NCBI GenBank assembly: GCA_036525535.1
Contig: DATDAH010000018.1
Coordinates: forward strand, 1-18,080
DNA: 18,080 nucleotides
Direction of reading: 5' to 3'
From: DATDAH01 sp036525535
GTDB taxonomy: Bacteria > Actinomycetota > Acidimicrobiia > Acidimicrobiales > DATDAH01
The notes under the pieces were generated by a model. That model was not told the DNA's origin, did no database searches, and was given only the letters and a program-made list of their open reading frames with translations. This document shows, in pieces, positions 1-7,101 of this stretch. The position numbers and the translations under genes were made by a program. Position 1 is the first letter of the stretch. Each line of letters starts with the position of its first letter.

Positions 1-1
1 C

Positions 2-244
2 CGGCGCAAGACCCGCGAGGGCATGGTCGTGGGCACGAAGATGGACAAGACCGCCATCGTGGCCGTCACCGACCGCGTCCGGCACCGTCGCTACGACAAG
101 ACCGTCCAGCGGGTCACCAAGCTCTACGTCCACGACGAGGACAACACCCTCAACGTGGGTGACCGGGTCAAGGTGGCCGAGACCCGCCCGCTGTCCAAGA
201 ACAAGCGTTGGCGCCTGCTCGAGATCGTGGAGCGGGCCCGATGA
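2..244 (+). CDS. rpsQ: 30S ribosomal protein S17 (5' truncated)
   Basis: S17 binds 16S rRNA early in small-subunit assembly. The reading frame is open from base 2 (RRKTREG...), so the window begins inside the gene and the true start lies upstream. The internal ATG at base 23 is not the start, because the residues before it already match the family's N-terminal region. Family features seen are the KMDKT stretch near the N-terminus, the YDKTVQR segment, the KLYVHDE strand, and a C-terminal part containing VGDRV and ETRPLSKNKRW, all typical of this OB-fold protein. About 80 residues are present, close to full length. The TGA stop overlaps the rplN ATG as ATGA, and S17 followed by L14 is the usual junction from the S10 to the spc cluster. 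Confidence 0.95.
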   Translation, partial: RRKTREGMVVGTKMDKTAIVAVTDRVRHRRYDKTVQRVTKLYVHDEDNTLNVGDRVKVAETRPLSKNKRWRLLEIVERAR

Positions 245-609
245 TCCAGCAGGAGACCCGGCTCCGGGTCGCCGACAACAGCGGGGCCCGTGAGGTCCTG
301 TGCATCAAGGTGCTCGGCGGCTCCCGCCGGCGCTACGCGACCATCGGCGACGTGTTCGTGGCCACGGTCAAGGACGCCATTCCCGGTGCGGCCGTCAAGA
401 AGGGCGAGGTCGTCCGGTGCGTCGTCGTCCGGGTCAAGAAGGAGAAGCGTCGTCCGGACGGCTCCTACATCCGTTTCGACGAGAACGCCGCCGTTCTCAT
501 CAACGACCAGCAGCAACCCCGCGGCACCCGCATCTTCGGGCCCGTGGGCCGCGAGCTGCGGGACAAGCGCTTCATGCGCATCGTCTCCCTCGCCCCGGAG
601 GTGCTCTGA
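241..609 (+). CDS. rplN: 50S ribosomal protein L14
   Basis: L14 is a 23S rRNA-binding protein at the subunit interface, near the bridge to 16S rRNA. The product is 122 residues, exactly the usual length. It opens with MIQQETRLRVADNSGAR, the conserved family N-terminus, and continues through ASxKDAIPGAAVKKG-like and RPDGSYIRFDENAAV segments to a RIFGPVGRELR motif near the C-terminus. The frame is open further upstream (from 208), but the ATG at 241 is chosen because it gives the canonical N-terminus and the ATGA overlap with rpsQ. It sits between rpsQ and rplX as in most bacteria and is presumably co-transcribed and translationally coupled. Confidence 0.97.
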   Translation: MIQQETRLRVADNSGAREVLCIKVLGGSRRRYATIGDVFVATVKDAIPGAAVKKGEVVRCVVVRVKKEKRRPDGSYIRFDENAAVLINDQQQPRGTRIFGPVGRELRDKRFMRIVSLAPEVL

Positions 610-611
610 CC

Positions 612-926
612 ATGGCAGGCATGAAGATCAAGAAGGGCGACCGCGTCGTAGTCCTCACCGGCAAGGACAAGGGCAAGGAGGGCGAGGTCTCCCGCGCCAT
701 CCCCTCGGCCGGCAAGGTGATCGTCGACGGCGTGAACGTGGCCAAGCGTCACCAAAAGGCGACCCGGGCCACCATGCAGGGCGGGATCATCGACAAGGAC
801 ATGCCCATCCCGGTGGCCAACGTCGCCATCCTCTGCCCCAGCTGCGGCGCCACCCGGGTCGGCTACCGCTTCGACCCCGACGGCACCAAGTACCGGACGT
901 GCAAGAAGTGCGGGAGTGACCTGTGA
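612..926 (+). CDS. rplX: 50S ribosomal protein L24 with zinc-ribbon C-terminus
   Basis: L24 is an assembly-initiating 23S rRNA-binding protein with an N-terminal KOW/SH3 barrel. The product is 104 residues from the ATG at 612, two bases after the rplN stop. The KOW segment (about residues 5-33) reads KIKKGDRVVVLTGKDKGKEG. It is followed by the conserved VDGVNVAKRHQK stretch. The C-terminal part has C75-x2-C78 and C97-x2-C100, a four-cysteine zinc ribbon found in a subset of bacterial L24 proteins and absent from E. coli L24. An upstream in-frame extension of the ORF is rejected because it overlaps rplN and lacks family similarity. The stop overlaps the rplE start. Confidence 0.96.
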   Translation: MAGMKIKKGDRVVVLTGKDKGKEGEVSRAIPSAGKVIVDGVNVAKRHQKATRATMQGGIIDKDMPIPVANVAILCPSCGATRVGYRFDPDGTKYRTCKKCGSDL

Positions 927-1492
927 TGGCCGCCACCAGCACCAAGCCGCGCCTGCAGCAGCGCTATGACGACGAGATCCGCCAGAAGCTGAAGGACGAC
1001 CTCGGGTTGGGGAACATCATGGAGGTCCCCCGCCTGACCAAGATCGTCCTCAACTGCGGCGTCGGGGCGGCGACCGACCAGAAGTCGCTCATCGACGGCG
1101 CCGTCGCCGACCTCACGATCATCGCCGGCCAGAAGCCGGTGGTGACCAAGGCCACCAAGTCCATCGCCAACTTCAAGTTGCGCGAGGGCAACCCCATCGG
1201 GGCCAAGGTGACCCTGCGGGGCGCCCGCATGTGGGAGTTCTTCGATCGGCTGATCAACTTGGCCATCCCCCGCATCCGGGACTTCCGGGGTCTGCCCGAC
1301 CGGTCGTTCGACGGTCACGGCAACTACACGTTCGGCGTGACCGAGCAGCTGATCTTCCCCGAGATCGACTACGACGCGATCGACACCGTCCGAGGCATGG
1401 ACATCACGATCGTCACCACCGCCCGCACGGACGCCGAAGGCCGAGCCCTGCTCGACGCCTACGGCTTCCCCTTCCGACGCAACGAGGACTGA
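926..1492 (+). CDS. rplE: 50S ribosomal protein L5
   Basis: L5 binds 5S rRNA and contacts the P-site tRNA in the central protuberance. The product is 188 residues from the ATG at 926. Family hallmarks are an N-terminal helix with RLQQRYDDEI-like sequence, the motif PRLTKIVLNCGVG, the segment GQKPVVTKATKSIANFKLREG, and the C-terminal GNYTFGVTEQLIFPEIDYD. The start is ambiguous: a GTG at 923 directly precedes the ATG in frame, so initiation may occur at 923 (GTGA overlap with the rplX stop) or 926 (TGATG overlap). The ATG is preferred. It is the third gene of the spc-type order and is probably coupled to rplX translation. Confidence 0.97.
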   Translation: MAATSTKPRLQQRYDDEIRQKLKDDLGLGNIMEVPRLTKIVLNCGVGAATDQKSLIDGAVADLTIIAGQKPVVTKATKSIANFKLREGNPIGAKVTLRGARMWEFFDRLINLAIPRIRDFRGLPDRSFDGHGNYTFGVTEQLIFPEIDYDAIDTVRGMDITIVTTARTDAEGRALLDAYGFPFRRNED

Positions 1493-1495
1493 GCC

Positions 1496-1681
1496 ATGGC
1501 CAAGAAGGCATTGGTCGAGAAAGCCAACCGGACCCCGAAGTTCAAGGTCCGCGGCTACACCCGCTGCCAGCGGTGTGGCCGCTCGCGGGCGGTGTACCGC
1601 AAGTTCAAGCTGTGCCGCCTGTGCCTGCGGGAGCTGGCGCACGCGGGCGAGCTGCCCGGCATGACGAAGGCGAGTTGGTGA
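1496..1681 (+). CDS. rpsN: 30S ribosomal protein S14, zinc-binding type Z
   Basis: S14 sits in the head of the 30S subunit. The 61-residue length and two CxxC pairs (C24/C27 and C40/C43) identify the short zinc-binding form, often called RpsN1 or type Z, rather than the roughly 100-residue zinc-independent form. Conserved features include YTRCQRCGR, the KFKLCRLCLRELA segment and a GMTKASW C-terminus. The start ATG is 3 bases after the rplE stop and has a GAGGA Shine-Dalgarno at 1484-1488 inside the end of rplE. In actinobacteria a second, zinc-free S14 is often encoded elsewhere and used in zinc starvation. None is visible in this window. Confidence 0.96.
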   Translation: MAKKALVEKANRTPKFKVRGYTRCQRCGRSRAVYRKFKLCRLCLRELAHAGELPGMTKASW

Positions 1682-1685
1682 TCCG

Positions 1686-2090
<405 letters not shown>

Positions 2091-2098
2091 GAGCCGAG

Positions 2099-2644
2099 AT
2101 GTCGCGAGTTGGACAAGCACCCATCCCGGTCCCCTCCGGGGTCGAGGTCAAGATCGAGGGCCGCGTGGTCACCGTGAAGGGCCCCAAGGGCGAGCTGTCG
2201 CGCACCCTGCCCGAGGTCCTCAGCATCACCCAGGACGCAGGCGAGCTGACGGTGGACCGCGCCGACGAGGAGCGGGAGAGCCGGGCCCTGCACGGCCTCT
2301 TCCGGTCGCTGGTGGCCAACATGGTCACGGGCGTGACCGAGGGCTACCGCCGCGGCCTCGAGATCGTGGGGGTCGGCTACCGGGCCACCGCCCAGGGCGA
2401 TCGTGCCCTGGAGCTGGCCGTGGGCTACAGCCACACGGTCAAGGTCCGGGCCCCCGAGGGGATCACCTTCGAGGTGCCCTCCAACACCCGCATCGACGTC
2501 GTCGGCATCGACAAGGAGACGGTCGGCCAGGTGGCCGCCGACATCCGCGCCATTCGCAAGCCCGAGCCGTACAAGGGCAAGGGCATCCGCTACCAGGGAG
2601 AGGTCGTCCGCCGCAAGGCCGGCAAGGCCGCTTCCGCAGGCTGA
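2099..2644 (+). CDS. rplF: 50S ribosomal protein L6
   Basis: L6 lies near the factor-binding and sarcin-ricin region of the large subunit and has two duplicated alpha/beta domains. The product is 181 residues, typical for the family. It shows the N-terminal SRVGQAPIPVPSGV, the VKGPKGEL motif, the mid-protein GYRRGLEIVGVGYRA segment and the diagnostic C-terminal PEPYKGKGIRY followed by VRRKAGKA. A GGAG Shine-Dalgarno at 2090-2093 lies 5 bases before the ATG and overlaps the end of rpsH. It is followed by rplR after 16 bases, so the whole stretch is expected to be one transcript. Confidence 0.97.
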   Translation: MSRVGQAPIPVPSGVEVKIEGRVVTVKGPKGELSRTLPEVLSITQDAGELTVDRADEERESRALHGLFRSLVANMVTGVTEGYRRGLEIVGVGYRATAQGDRALELAVGYSHTVKVRAPEGITFEVPSNTRIDVVGIDKETVGQVAADIRAIRKPEPYKGKGIRYQGEVVRRKAGKAASAG

Positions 2645-2660
2645 GTACGAAGGAATCGTC

Positions 2661-3023
2661 ATGGCACCCACCGCCAAGAAGGCCACGGCCCGCCAGCGCC
2701 GACACGGTCGCGTCCGCAAGAAGGTCCAGGGGACGGCCGACCGGCCTCGCCTGGCCGTCTTCCGGTCGAACCGGCACATCAGCGTGCAGGTCATCGACGA
2801 CCGCGCCGGGGTCACCCTCGCCGCGGCGTCGACCTACGAGACCGAGCTCAAGGGCTCGGCGACCGGGAACAAGGACGCCGCAGCCAAGGTCGGCGAGCGC
2901 ATCGCCGAGCGGGCCAAGGCCGCCGGCGTCACCTCTGTGGTCTTCGACCGCGGCGGAAACCTCTACCACGGGCGCGTCGCCGCCGTGGCCGATGCCGCCC
3001 GTGAGGGCGGACTGGAGTTCTGA
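2661..3023 (+). CDS. rplR: 50S ribosomal protein L18
   Basis: L18 binds 5S rRNA together with L5 and helps dock it into the large subunit. The product is 120 residues from the ATG at 2661, which has a strong GAAGGA Shine-Dalgarno at 2649-2654 with a 6-base spacer. The frame is open well upstream inside rplF, but that extension has no family similarity. Recognisable segments are RHGRVRKKVQGTADRPRLAV, the NRHISVQVIDD strand, and a C-terminal part containing FDRGGNLYHGRVAAVADAAREGGLEF-type sequence, which is the standard L18 ending. The stop overlaps the rpsE start as TGATG. Confidence 0.97.
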   Translation: MAPTAKKATARQRRHGRVRKKVQGTADRPRLAVFRSNRHISVQVIDDRAGVTLAAASTYETELKGSATGNKDAAAKVGERIAERAKAAGVTSVVFDRGGNLYHGRVAAVADAAREGGLEF

Positions 3024-3640
3024 TGAGCAGCTACCAGCGTGAACAGGCCCCCAACCCGCGGGCCAGTGGGGACCCGCAGCTGCGGGAGTCCCGGGTCATC
3101 GACATCAACCGCGTGGCCAAGGTGGTCAAGGGCGGGCGGCGGTTCTCCTTCACCGCCCTCGTGGTCATCGGTGACGCCAATGGCCGGGTCGGCCTGGGCT
3201 ACGGCAAGGCCAAGGAGGTGCCCCTGGCCATCCAGAAGGGCACCGAGGAGGCCCGCCGCAACCTGTTCAAGGTCCCCATGGCGGGCAGCACGATCGTGCA
3301 CCCCATCCTCGGCGAGTGGGGCGCGGGACGCGTCCTGCTGAAGCCCGCCGCCCCCGGTACCGGGGTCATCGCCGGTGGCGCCGCCCGGGCCATCCTCGAG
3401 GAGGCCGGCATCCACGACGTGCTCTGCAAGTCGCTGGGCTCGGCCAACCACATCAACGTGGCCCGGGCCACCATCCAGGGCCTCAAGGGCCAGCGCCGGC
3501 CCGACGCCATCGCGGCCCTGCGGGGCATCCCGGCCGAGGAGTTCGTGCCCAAGGGCCTGCTCGAGGCCTACACCGCCACCGAGAAGGGCGGCGTGCCCGG
3601 CACGCCCCATCCCCAGCCCGGTGACACCGGGGCGTCGTGA
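3023..3640 (+). CDS. rpsE: 30S ribosomal protein S5
   Basis: S5 helps shape the mRNA entry and decoding region and influences translational fidelity. The product is 205 residues, longer than the roughly 167 of E. coli. The extra length is an N-terminal polar segment (about residues 1-20) and a Gly/Pro-rich C-terminal tail (about residues 185-205). The core shows RVIDINRVAKVVKGGRRFSF (the double-stranded RNA-binding domain), GLGYGKAKEVP, the TGVIAGGAARAILE motif and KSLGSANHINVARAT. The start ATG overlaps the rplR stop (TGATG). The order L18-S5-L30-L15 is canonical. Confidence 0.97.
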   Translation: MSSYQREQAPNPRASGDPQLRESRVIDINRVAKVVKGGRRFSFTALVVIGDANGRVGLGYGKAKEVPLAIQKGTEEARRNLFKVPMAGSTIVHPILGEWGAGRVLLKPAAPGTGVIAGGAARAILEEAGIHDVLCKSLGSANHINVARATIQGLKGQRRPDAIAALRGIPAEEFVPKGLLEAYTATEKGGVPGTPHPQPGDTGAS

Positions 3641-3903
3641 TGGCTGAGCTCAAGGTCACCCAGGTCCGCTCGACCATCGGCGTCAAGCCGAAGGCCCGTG
3701 GCACCATGCGCGCCCTCGGGCTCCGGGGCATCGGCCAGACCAACGTGCTGCCGGACCGCCCGGAGATCCAGGGGATGATCCGCAAGGTCAGCCACCTGGT
3801 CACGGTCGAGGAGGCCGCGGCCGAACCCCGGGCCAAGGCGAAGGCGAAGGCCACCGAGAAGGACACCGAGAAGGACGACGTCGAAGAGGCAGACGAATCA
3901 TGA
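3640..3903 (+). CDS. rpmD: 50S ribosomal protein L30 with long charged C-terminal tail
   Basis: L30 is a small large-subunit protein, normally about 60 residues. The core here (residues 3 to about 56) is clear: LKVTQVRSTIGVKPKARGTM, then LGLRGIGQTNVLPD and IRKVSHLVTVEE. The protein then runs on for about 30 residues that are almost all Ala, Lys, Glu and Asp, including an AKAKAKATEKDTEKDD run, giving 87 residues in total. A GTG at 3637 lies directly upstream in frame. The ATG at 3640 is preferred and overlaps the rpsE stop (TGATG). The tail is probably disordered, and its role is unknown. The stop overlaps rplO as ATGA. Confidence 0.95.
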   Translation: MAELKVTQVRSTIGVKPKARGTMRALGLRGIGQTNVLPDRPEIQGMIRKVSHLVTVEEAAAEPRAKAKAKATEKDTEKDDVEEADES

Positions 3904-4388
3904 AGGTCCACGACCTCAAGCCCGCACCGGGCTCCCACAAGGCGAAGCGGCGGGTCGCCCGCGGCATCGGCGGCAAGCGCGGCAAGACCGCCGGCCGAGG
4001 CATGAAGGGCCAGCGGGCCCGTGGCACCATCCCGGCCGGCTTCGAGGGCGGTCAGCTGCCCCTGCACAAGCGCATCCCCAAGCTGCGGGGGTTCAACAAC
4101 CCGTTCCGGGTCGAGTACCAGGCCATCAACCTGGACACGATCGAGGAGTCCGGCCTCGACGAGGTCTCGCCCGAGACCCTGCGCGAGATCGGCCTGGTCG
4201 GCAAGAAGAAGTTCGTCAAGATCCTCGGCCGGGGCGAGCTGACCCGCAAGGTCACGGTCAAGGCCCACGGTGTCTCCAAGTCGGCCGAAGCGGCCATTAC
4301 GGGGGCCGGGGGTACGGTGGAAATCGTGCCGCTGCCCTGGGGCGACGGTCGTCCGCCCGCCAAGGGCAACGCCCACACCAACCGCTAG
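3900..4388 (+). CDS. rplO: 50S ribosomal protein L15
   Basis: L15 is a late-assembly large-subunit protein that threads through 23S rRNA. The product is 162 residues against about 145 in E. coli. The N-terminus MKVHDLKPAPGSHKAKRRV is typical, followed by the basic glycine-rich RGIGGKRGKTAGRGMKGQ region that inserts into rRNA, GFEGGQLPLHKRIPKLRGF, and a C-terminal domain with VKAHGVSKSAEAAITGAGG. A short proline-rich tail (PWGDGRPPAKGNAHTNR) extends it. The ATG overlaps the rpmD stop (ATGA). It precedes secY as in most bacterial spc operons. Confidence 0.97.
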   Translation: MKVHDLKPAPGSHKAKRRVARGIGGKRGKTAGRGMKGQRARGTIPAGFEGGQLPLHKRIPKLRGFNNPFRVEYQAINLDTIEESGLDEVSPETLREIGLVGKKKFVKILGRGELTRKVTVKAHGVSKSAEAAITGAGGTVEIVPLPWGDGRPPAKGNAHTNR

Positions 4389-4400
4389 GACACCTGCTCC

Positions 4401-5720
4401 ATGGGGACCTTCCTCAACGTCTTCCGCATCCCGGATCTCCGGAACAAGGTGCTGTTCACGTTGCTGATGATCGCGACCTACCGGTTCGGCGCGTTCATCC
4501 CCGTTCCCGGCATCGACCTCGACGCCGTGGCCACCTTGCGCACCCAGGCCGAAGAGGGTGGCGTGCTCGGCTTCCTGCAGCTCTTCTCCGGCGGGGCGCT
4601 CACCCAGTTCGCGGTGTTCGCGCTGGGGATCATGCCGTACATCACCAGCTCGATCATCATGCAGATCCTGACCGTGGTGATCCCCAAGCTGGAGCAGTGG
4701 CAGGCTCAGGGCGCGGTCGGCCAGCGCAAGATCACCCAGTGGACCCGCTACGTCACCGTCGGCATCGCGGTCATGCAGTCGACGGGGCTGGTGTTCCTCT
4801 TCCACAACGGCGGCGGTGGCTTCTTCGCCAACGTGTCCACCAACCTCGACCTGGTCCCGAACTTCACCATCCCCCGGGTGCTGCTCATCGTCGTCACCCT
4901 CACCGCGGGCACCGCCCTCATCATGTGGATGGGCGAGCTCATCACCCAGCGGGGCATCGGCAACGGCATGTCGATCCTGATCTTCACCTCGGTGGTCAGC
5001 TCCTACCCGTCGACGGCCAGCCGGGTCCGGGCCGAAGCCGGCAACACCGCCCTCGTCGCCTTGCTGATCCTCTTCGTCGTCCTGACGGTGGCGATCGTCT
5101 TCGTCGAGCAGGGTCAGCGGCGGATCCCGGTGCAGTTCGCCAAACGTGTGGTCGGGCGCCGCATGTACGGCGGCCAGAGCACCTACATCCCGCTGAAGGT
5201 GAACCAGTCGGGCGTGATCCCCATCATCTTCGCCAGCTCGGTGCTGTACCTGCCGCTGCTGCTCTCCAACGTGCTCCCCGCCGACGGCTGGGGGGCCGAC
5301 GTCCAGGAGTGGATCAACAACCACCTGGTCCGCTCGACCAGCCCCTTCTACATCACCCTCTACGGCTTGCTGATCATCGGGTTCGCCTACTTCTACACGG
5401 CGATCACCTTCGATCCGGCCCAGCAGGCCGACACCATCCGGAAGCAGGGTGGCTTCATCCCGGGCATCCGGCCGGGTCCCCAGACCGAGCGCTACCTGGC
5501 CCGGATCCTGAGCCGCATCACCCTGCCCGGCGCCCTGTTCATCGCCGTGGTCGCGCTGCTGCCCTCCATCCTGCTGACCCTGGTGCTGCCCGCGCAGAGC
5601 GGGGCGATCTTCGCCTTCTCCGGGACCTCGGTGCTGATCGGCGTCGGTGTCGCCCTGGAGACGATGAAGCAGATCGACAGCCAGCTGATGATGCGCAACT
5701 ACGAGGGCTTCCTCTCGTGA
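4401..5720 (+). CDS. secY: Preprotein translocase channel subunit SecY
   Basis: SecY forms the membrane channel of the SecYEG translocon, through which unfolded preproteins are exported and membrane proteins inserted. The product is 439 residues, normal length, with about ten hydrophobic segments. Family motifs include the N-terminal DLRNKVLFTLLMIATYRFGAFIPVPGI-type first helix, the plug and helix 2 region around residues 63-92 (GGALTQFAVFALGIMPYI), GIGNGMS at 185-191, the RRIPVQFAKRVVGRRMYGG loop with conserved arginines, and RGGFIPGIRPG-like sequence (here KQGGFIPGIRPG). Initiation is at the ATG at 4401. An AGGA at 4387-4390 overlapping the rplO stop is the only Shine-Dalgarno-like sequence, with a longish 10-base spacer. 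Confidence 0.98.
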   Translation: MGTFLNVFRIPDLRNKVLFTLLMIATYRFGAFIPVPGIDLDAVATLRTQAEEGGVLGFLQLFSGGALTQFAVFALGIMPYITSSIIMQILTVVIPKLEQWQAQGAVGQRKITQWTRYVTVGIAVMQSTGLVFLFHNGGGGFFANVSTNLDLVPNFTIPRVLLIVVTLTAGTALIMWMGELITQRGIGNGMSILIFTSVVSSYPSTASRVRAEAGNTALVALLILFVVLTVAIVFVEQGQRRIPVQFAKRVVGRRMYGGQSTYIPLKVNQSGVIPIIFASSVLYLPLLLSNVLPADGWGADVQEWINNHLVRSTSPFYITLYGLLIIGFAYFYTAITFDPAQQADTIRKQGGFIPGIRPGPQTERYLARILSRITLPGALFIAVVALLPSILLTLVLPAQSGAIFAFSGTSVLIGVGVALETMKQIDSQLMMRNYEGFLS

Positions 5721-5766
5721 GCGGAGCGGGGGCCCGAGCGGCCCGGCGAAGCCAGGAGCGGGAAGA

Positions 5767-6333
5767 TTGAGCCCGACCCGTCTGATCGTCTTCGGCCGCC
5801 AGGGGGCGGGCAAGGGAACGCAGTGCTCGCGGCTGGCCGGCCACTACGGGATCCCGCACATCTCGACCGGCGACATGCTCCGCGAGGCCGTGGCCGAGGG
5901 CACCGAGCTGGGCCTCAAGGCCAAGGTCCTCATGGACGCCGGGGACCTCGTCCCCGACGACGTCATGGAGGGGATCGTGGTCGAGCGCCTGGCCAAGCCC
6001 GACGCCCAACCGGGCTGGCTGCTGGACGGCTACCCCCGCACGCTGGGCCAGGTCGAGGCCATGGTGCGCCACCTCGGTGAGGGCTTCGTGGACCTGGCCG
6101 TGAACCTCGACGTCCCCGTCAACGTGGTCACCGAGCGCATGGTCGCTCGGGGTCGGGACGACGACACCGAGGAGGGGATCCGTCGTCGCCTCGAGCTCTA
6201 CGAGGAGCAGACGGCCCCGCTCCTGTCCTGGTTCCGCGCCAAGGACCTGCTGGTCGACGTCGACGGCGTCGGCACCGAGGACGAGGTCTCCGAGCGCCTG
6301 GTGAAGGTCGTCGACGCGGCCCTGGAGGCCTGA
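5767..6333 (+). CDS. adk: Adenylate kinase, short-LID form, TTG start
   Basis: Adenylate kinase interconverts ATP plus AMP with two ADP in the cytosol. The product is 188 residues. The P-loop reads GRQGAGKGT (10-18), HISTGDMLRE (31-40) belongs to the AMP-binding region, and DGYPRT is at 87-92. The LID region is short (MVARGRDDDTEEGIRRRL, about 125-142) with no cysteines, so this is the short form without a zinc-binding LID. The start is TTG at 5767, supported by an AGGAG Shine-Dalgarno at 5754-5758 with an 8-base spacer. No in-frame ATG, GTG or TTG lies between the secY stop and this codon. Adk between SecY and Map is the standard actinobacterial arrangement. Confidence 0.96.
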   Translation: MSPTRLIVFGRQGAGKGTQCSRLAGHYGIPHISTGDMLREAVAEGTELGLKAKVLMDAGDLVPDDVMEGIVVERLAKPDAQPGWLLDGYPRTLGQVEAMVRHLGEGFVDLAVNLDVPVNVVTERMVARGRDDDTEEGIRRRLELYEEQTAPLLSWFRAKDLLVDVDGVGTEDEVSERLVKVVDAALEA

Positions 6334-6334
6334 G

Positions 6335-7093
6335 GTGCGCCGCTCCGCCGACGAGCTGGCCAAGATGCGCCGCGCCGGTCGCGTCGTCGCCGAGATGCAC
6401 GACAAGATCCGAGCCGCCATCCGGCCCGGCGTCACCACCCGGCAGCTGGACGCCATCGGCCGCGAGGTCATCGAGCGCAACGGGGCCCGTTCCAACTTCC
6501 TGAACTACGGCGGCGGCCCCGGCGCTCCGCCGTTCCCCGCCGTCATCTGCGCCTCGCCCAACGACGTGATCGTGCACGGGATCCCTGACAACACGGTGCT
6601 GGTCGAGGGCGACATCATCTCCATCGACTGCGGGGCGATCATCGAGGGCTACCACGGCGACGCCGCCTTCACCGCCCCCGTCGGCCAGGTCACCGACGAG
6701 GCGGCCCGGCTGCTCGAGGTGACCGAGGCGAGCCTGTTCGCCGGCATCGAGGCCATGGTCGACGGCAACCGCCTGTCCGACATCGGCCACGCCGTGCAGA
6801 CCGTGGCCGAGGCCGCGGGGTACGGGGTGGTGCGGGAGTACACGGGCCACGCCATCGGCACGGCCATGCACGAGAGCCCGCAGGTCCCCAACTGGGGCAA
6901 GCCGGGCAAGGGCCCCAAGCTGCGTCCCGGCAACGTCTTCGCGATCGAGCCGATGGTCAACGTCGGCACGGCCGAGACCCGGGTCATGGCCGACGGTTGG
7001 GGCGTGCGCACCGCCGACGGCAGCCTCTCGGCCCACTTCGAGCACTCCATCGCCGTCACCGACAACGGCCCCGAGATCCTCACCCTTCCGTAG
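6335..7093 (+). CDS. map: Methionine aminopeptidase, type I
   Basis: Removes the initiator methionine from nascent proteins. The product is 252 residues from a GTG one base after the adk stop. The five metal ligands of the pita-bread fold are all present: D98 (SIDCG), D109 (YHGDAAF), H172 (YTGHAIG), E205 (AIEPM) and E236 (FEHS). The substrate-side H81 lies in NDVIVHGIP. Length and absence of a large insert mark it as type I. There is no N-terminal zinc-finger/SH3 extension, unlike some actinobacterial paralogues. It is co-oriented with adk and probably the last conserved gene of the spc transcript before accessory genes start. Confidence 0.97.
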   Translation: MRRSADELAKMRRAGRVVAEMHDKIRAAIRPGVTTRQLDAIGREVIERNGARSNFLNYGGGPGAPPFPAVICASPNDVIVHGIPDNTVLVEGDIISIDCGAIIEGYHGDAAFTAPVGQVTDEAARLLEVTEASLFAGIEAMVDGNRLSDIGHAVQTVAEAAGYGVVREYTGHAIGTAMHESPQVPNWGKPGKGPKLRPGNVFAIEPMVNVGTAETRVMADGWGVRTADGSLSAHFEHSIAVTDNGPEILTLP

Positions 7094-7101
7094 AGCTTTC
7101 G

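Noticed and set aside
2403..2660. Upstream in-frame extension of rplR
   Set aside because: The extension lies inside rplF in another frame. The ATG at 2661 has a strong Shine-Dalgarno and the canonical L18 N-terminus.
3483..5813. Very long minus-strand open frame (776 codons) opposite rpsE-secY
   Set aside because: It runs antisense to seven-plus hundred codons of unmistakable ribosomal proteins and SecY. Its product is Asp/Gly/His/Gln-rich low complexity, the usual shadow of high-GC coding DNA with few stops.
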